Assembly: GCA_013816445.1 (NCBI GenBank)
Contig: JACDEK010000001.1
Coordinates: 1-40,378 of the forward strand
DNA: 40,378 bases
Source: Candidatus Saccharimonadota bacterium
Lineage (GTDB): Bacteria > Patescibacteriota > Saccharimonadia > CAILAD01 > BJGX01
Direction: 5' to 3'
The notes under the pieces were generated by a model that worked only from the letters and a program-made list of their open reading frames with translations, did not search any database and was not told the DNA's origin. Positions 37,660-40,378 of this stretch are shown in pieces; positions within the stretch are counted from its first letter, which is position 1; each line of letters opens with the position of its first letter. A program made the translations under genes and the position numbers.

Positions 37660-38333
37660 TAGTACCAATTGATCCTAATAGGTTACGTCAGTTTGAGTAC
37701 ACTAAACGAGAGTACGATAAAATGCCACAAGAAAAAGAACTTATTTTGGTGACTCGTAATGAATGTAATATAAAAAAATACCTAAAAAGATACCAGTTGG
37801 AAAAAGATGTAAGAGTAATACCCTATAAGTTTCTTGATGGGTTCAATTGTAGTATGGCTCTTAATATTGGAGTCAGGGAATCTAAGTACGACAATATAAT
37901 AATCACATCACCAGAAGTAAAGCCAGCACCAGATGTACTGGATAAGCTCGAACAGTCTATAGGTACAAACATAATATGTCAGGTGGCAGATGAATTAGAG
38001 GGTGGTGATATTGGACAAATACTCGTATATCATGGGTTTAGAGATGAATCACCAGCGATGTATTTCTTGGCAATGTTCAAGAAAAATGATATAGCTAGAA
38101 TAAACGGGTGGGACGAGGAGTTCATGAAAGGGTATGCTTATGAGGATAATGACTTCGGGGCACGTTGGGTACGAGCAGGGATTCCGTTTGAAATACGAGA
38201 AGACATTAAGGCAGTTCACCAATACCACCCTAGGTCTGAAACTAAACCTGGTGGAGCAGGAATTAACTACCAGCATTTTGGTGATAATAACCAGAATGTA
38301 GTTATTAGATGTAAAAATGGTCTAATGTTATAA
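37647..38333 (+). CDS. Glycosyltransferase with GT7-like C-terminal motif
   Basis: 228 residues. N-terminal S-I-V-V-P-I-D-P-N-R, the strand and helix of GT2, then I-I-I-T-S-P-E-V in place of a usual DxD, and the C-terminal G-W-D-E-E-F-M-K-G-Y-A-Y-E-D-N-D-F-G-A-R-W. That last motif is the galactosyltransferase-type E-D-x-D. Last gene of the glycan cluster. Overlaps the methyltransferase by 13 bases. Confidence 0.75.
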   Translation: MFSIVVPIDPNRLRQFEYTKREYDKMPQEKELILVTRNECNIKKYLKRYQLEKDVRVIPYKFLDGFNCSMALNIGVRESKYDNIIITSPEVKPAPDVLDKLEQSIGTNIICQVADELEGGDIGQILVYHGFRDESPAMYFLAMFKKNDIARINGWDEEFMKGYAYEDNDFGARWVRAGIPFEIREDIKAVHQYHPRSETKPGGAGINYQHFGDNNQNVVIRCKNGLML

Positions 38334-38334
38334 T
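38326..38334 (+). promoter_or_regulatory. Extended -10 leaderless promoter for the tail-fibre operon
   Basis: TGTTATAAT, exactly six bases before the ATG at 38341. No Shine-Dalgarno site. Separates the glycan cluster from the fibre genes. Confidence 0.7.
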
Positions 38335-38340
38335 TAAGCT

Positions 38341-39351
38341 ATGAATAACGATAATATTCAAAAAGCCTATGAGGACAGGAAACAGGCCGAACTAGCCAAG
38401 CAAGATAAGGCTAGGCTTAGTGACCTACACAAAGATAAGCTCGTTGGTAATGATAGAGTGCAAAATGCAGTCATTAAATCTGCTATGGCAATTATTGAAG
38501 CACACTCAATTCATGAGCCTAAGGTAGCAGTAAAAAATTTAGGTAAGTTAGCTAAGAATAAAAGCCTATTAGATATAAACGAAGCAATATCTAGCTCAGA
38601 AAAGACTAGTAAACAAAACACAAAGCAACTCATAAATAGTGTAAACAAACTTATAGAGGTAGTAGATGCTATTCCTAAAGAGAACCCTGAGCTACCAGAT
38701 CCAGTAGAAGTAGTCAAAATAAACAACCTAAAAGACATAGAGCCAGCTCTAAATAAGATAACAGCAGCAGTCAATAAACTAAAGCTCAGCCCTGTATTTG
38801 ACCCTAAAATCACTGTTTCACCAGCAAATGTTAATGTCACTGAAGAAAAAGTTGATGTAAAACCAATAGTTGATTCTATTGAGAAACTTAAACCACTACT
38901 GAAAGATATAAAGAATAGTTCTACTAAAGTAGAGTTTACAGACTTAATAAACTCTGTGAATGCTACAACTGAGGCTATAAGCTCTCTATCTTTCCCAGTA
39001 CCAAACTATATACTCCCATTTACTTACAACGGTAAGGCAACTCAAGCAGCAGTTGATAGTACGGGGGCAATTATAAGTGGTGGTGATACAACTCTCCAAA
39101 ATCTTACAGACCAACTAGCTCATCTCATTAACAAGCTATCATTCTTATCTGGTGTGCAAGGTGTTGCTGCTGATATTAGGGTGACCATGCTCTCAGGAAC
39201 TATCACTACTGTCACGACTGTTTCAACCGTAACTACCGTAGGTACAGTAACTAACCAGACCAACATCGGTGGCTACGCTGCCACAAACACAATCATGAAT
39301 CAGATGAATACCAACGCTAATCAACTAAGACAACAAATAATCACCAATTAG
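38341..39351 (+). CDS. Coiled-coil tail/fibre-connector protein
   Basis: 336 residues, leaderless. Helical first half with charged coiled coil (Q-A-E-L-A-K-Q-D-K-A-R-L), then repeats of helices (I-E-K-L-K-P-L-L-K-D-I). The C-terminal ~100 residues are beta and Thr/Val-rich: Y-N-G-K-A-T-Q-A-A-V-D, T-I-T-T-V-T-T-V-S-T-V-T-T-V, ending M-N-Q-M-N-T-N-A-N-Q-L-R-Q-Q-I. Position before the kelch-like fibre suggests a fibre base or connector. Function inferred. Confidence 0.65.
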   Translation: MNNDNIQKAYEDRKQAELAKQDKARLSDLHKDKLVGNDRVQNAVIKSAMAIIEAHSIHEPKVAVKNLGKLAKNKSLLDINEAISSSEKTSKQNTKQLINSVNKLIEVVDAIPKENPELPDPVEVVKINNLKDIEPALNKITAAVNKLKLSPVFDPKITVSPANVNVTEEKVDVKPIVDSIEKLKPLLKDIKNSSTKVEFTDLINSVNATTEAISSLSFPVPNYILPFTYNGKATQAAVDSTGAIISGGDTTLQNLTDQLAHLINKLSFLSGVQGVAADIRVTMLSGTITTVTTVSTVTTVGTVTNQTNIGGYAATNTIMNQMNTNANQLRQQIITN

Positions 39352-39359
39352 GAGACACT

Positions 39360-40378
39360 ATGGCTACTACGAATACATTACAAAAAACGCTAGACCGAAA
39401 AACTTGGGAGTTTATGACACCTGTCCCAGTAGCAACGCTGGCTGGGTCACACGTTATATCCTCTAACTCTGAAGACCCTTACGCACTACAGATGTATATA
39501 GTCTCTACGACAGCTCAATACCTGTTTCTACCTAAAGAAGATGCTTGGCTACAAATAGCCACAGTTACACTTGGAGGTACTTTATCTGCTGGTGCTACTG
39601 GAACGTATGTCTCTGTTGGCCCAACAGGTACGGCTACGGCTGGTTCTGCTACAACCATGACAACCAACCTCACTATTCCAGGTTCATTAGTTGGGTACAC
39701 TGTCAGAATCACGGCTGGGGCTGGTGCAGGTCGTCAAGCTACAATCTTATACAACACAACTGGTGCAAACGCAGTCTTTACATTTACCGCTTCGGGAACA
39801 GTCCTAGACGCTACTTCTGTCTATGAAATACGCTCAGGCAGGTTCTACGTCTGGAACGCTGGTACAATGTCAGCTACTTCCTTCCAATACTACGATGTTG
39901 CAACTAATACATGGACAGCTCGCTCAGTTACCTCAGCTCCAGCGACTTTCGCTACTGACGGTAAAATGATTTCTACCTCTGGTGTTTCACAATTTGTAAC
40001 AGGTACAGCCACCGCTGGTGCTGCTTCAACACTAACTAACAGTGCAAAAACTTGGACAGTGAACCAATGGACTAACTATCAGATACGCCTAACTGGTGGA
40101 ACAGGTGCAGGGCAAAAGAGAGTCATAGCTTCTAACACAGGAACAATTATAACTACTACGGCAATCTGGACGATTAACCCTGATGCTACTTCTACTTACG
40201 TTATTGAGGGTGATGAGAACGCCATCTACCTACTAGGGAACGCTGTTGTGACGCTGTTTAAGTATTCAATCTCTGGTAACTCATGGTCTACACTTACTCC
40301 TGGTGCTGCTAGGGCTGGTGCTGCTGGTCTTGCTACTTCTGGTCAGTGGGTACGCAGACAACCAGAAGCTGACTGGAC
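39360..40378 (+). CDS. Kelch-like tail fibre protein, N-terminal part (continues at 1-518)
   Basis: Starts at the ATG at 39360, 5 bases after a GGAG site. Read across the circular junction, the full protein is 469 residues. The N-terminal half is rich in Thr, Ala and Gly, with beta-strand stretches typical of phage fibres. From about residue 160 it contains kelch-like strands of the form Y-D-x-A-T-N-x-W-x-x-R, also F-x-Y-S-x-S-G-N-x-W. Kelch repeats fold as beta-propellers and in phage fibres can bind glycans or proteins. It follows the coiled-coil protein at 38341 and overlaps the next gene by one base, so it belongs to the tail operon. A receptor-binding role is inferred. It is truncated here only by linearisation of the contig. 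Confidence 0.8.
   Translation, partial: MATTNTLQKTLDRKTWEFMTPVPVATLAGSHVISSNSEDPYALQMYIVSTTAQYLFLPKEDAWLQIATVTLGGTLSAGATGTYVSVGPTGTATAGSATTMTTNLTIPGSLVGYTVRITAGAGAGRQATILYNTTGANAVFTFTASGTVLDATSVYEIRSGRFYVWNAGTMSATSFQYYDVATNTWTARSVTSAPATFATDGKMISTSGVSQFVTGTATAGAASTLTNSAKTWTVNQWTNYQIRLTGGTGAGQKRVIASNTGTIITTTAIWTINPDATSTYVIEGDENAIYLLGNAVVTLFKYSISGNSWSTLTPGAARAGAAGLATSGQWVRRQPEADW
40252..40378. repeat. Exact terminal repeat (circularisation overlap), right copy
   Basis: Second copy of the 127-base overlap with positions 1-127. Joining position 40251 to position 1 restores one open frame from the ATG at 39360 to the stop at 518, which supports a closed circle. Confidence 0.95.

Overview
The window is a complete, circularly assembled podovirus-like phage genome of low GC content. 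Bases 1-127 are repeated exactly at 40252-40378, so the unique genome is 40,251 bp. One tail gene crosses the junction: it starts at 39360 and ends at 518. There is no integrase, DNA polymerase, helicase, primase or phage RNA polymerase that I can recognise. The virion genes match a short-tailed phage: terminases, a P22-type portal, scaffold, capsid, a head-tail adaptor, a beta-propeller tail nozzle, two DNA-ejection-type proteins and several fibre proteins. There is no tape measure or tail tube.

Host. The standard code is used, with UGA as stop. Codon use is rich in AUA and AGA. Promoters are of the extended -10 type (TGnTATAAT), many without a -35 box, and some genes are leaderless. Lysis genes suggest a monoderm host: a CHAP endolysin, small membrane proteins and no spanin pair. 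A cysteine-containing lysozyme-like domain (16401-16991) resembles, from memory, those of Candidatus Saccharibacteria. A patescibacterial host is therefore plausible but not shown.

Layout. 39360-14715 (+, across the junction) holds tail fibres, adaptor, nozzle, ejection proteins, a homing endonuclease and the lysis cassette. It ends at back-to-back terminators near 14800-14863. 14869-22217 (-) is the early operon: tiny zinc-ribbon and basic proteins, a homing endonuclease, a membrane-anchored lysozyme-like protein, a cytosine-C5 DNA methyltransferase, an ssDNA-binding protein, a RecB-like nuclease and a NinG-like endonuclease. 22225-23836 is a control region with strong promoters, a terminator/leader and inverted repeats. 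It also holds a leaderless plus-strand gene and a short minus-strand unit. 23836-30624 (+) is packaging and head formation. 30685-38333 (+) is a glycan module. It has a full three-enzyme CapE/WbvR/CapG-like pathway to a UDP-L-6-deoxy-HexNAc, four glycosyltransferase-like proteins, a 2OG-Fe(II) oxygenase and a SAM methyltransferase. It lies between the capsid and tail genes under its own TTGACA-N17-TATTAT promoter.

The main novelties are three. First is the complete nucleotide-sugar and decoration cassette inside the virion region. Second is repeated use of AUC/AUU start codons behind good Shine-Dalgarno sites (5424, 7933, 16991, probably 18793). Third is a rich layer of regulation: leaderless promoters 6 nt from AUG, GAACnnnGTTC sites at terL, alternative RNA hairpins before the scaffold gene, a leader/terminator before ninG, a candidate small RNA, and copy-pasted gene-junction repeats.
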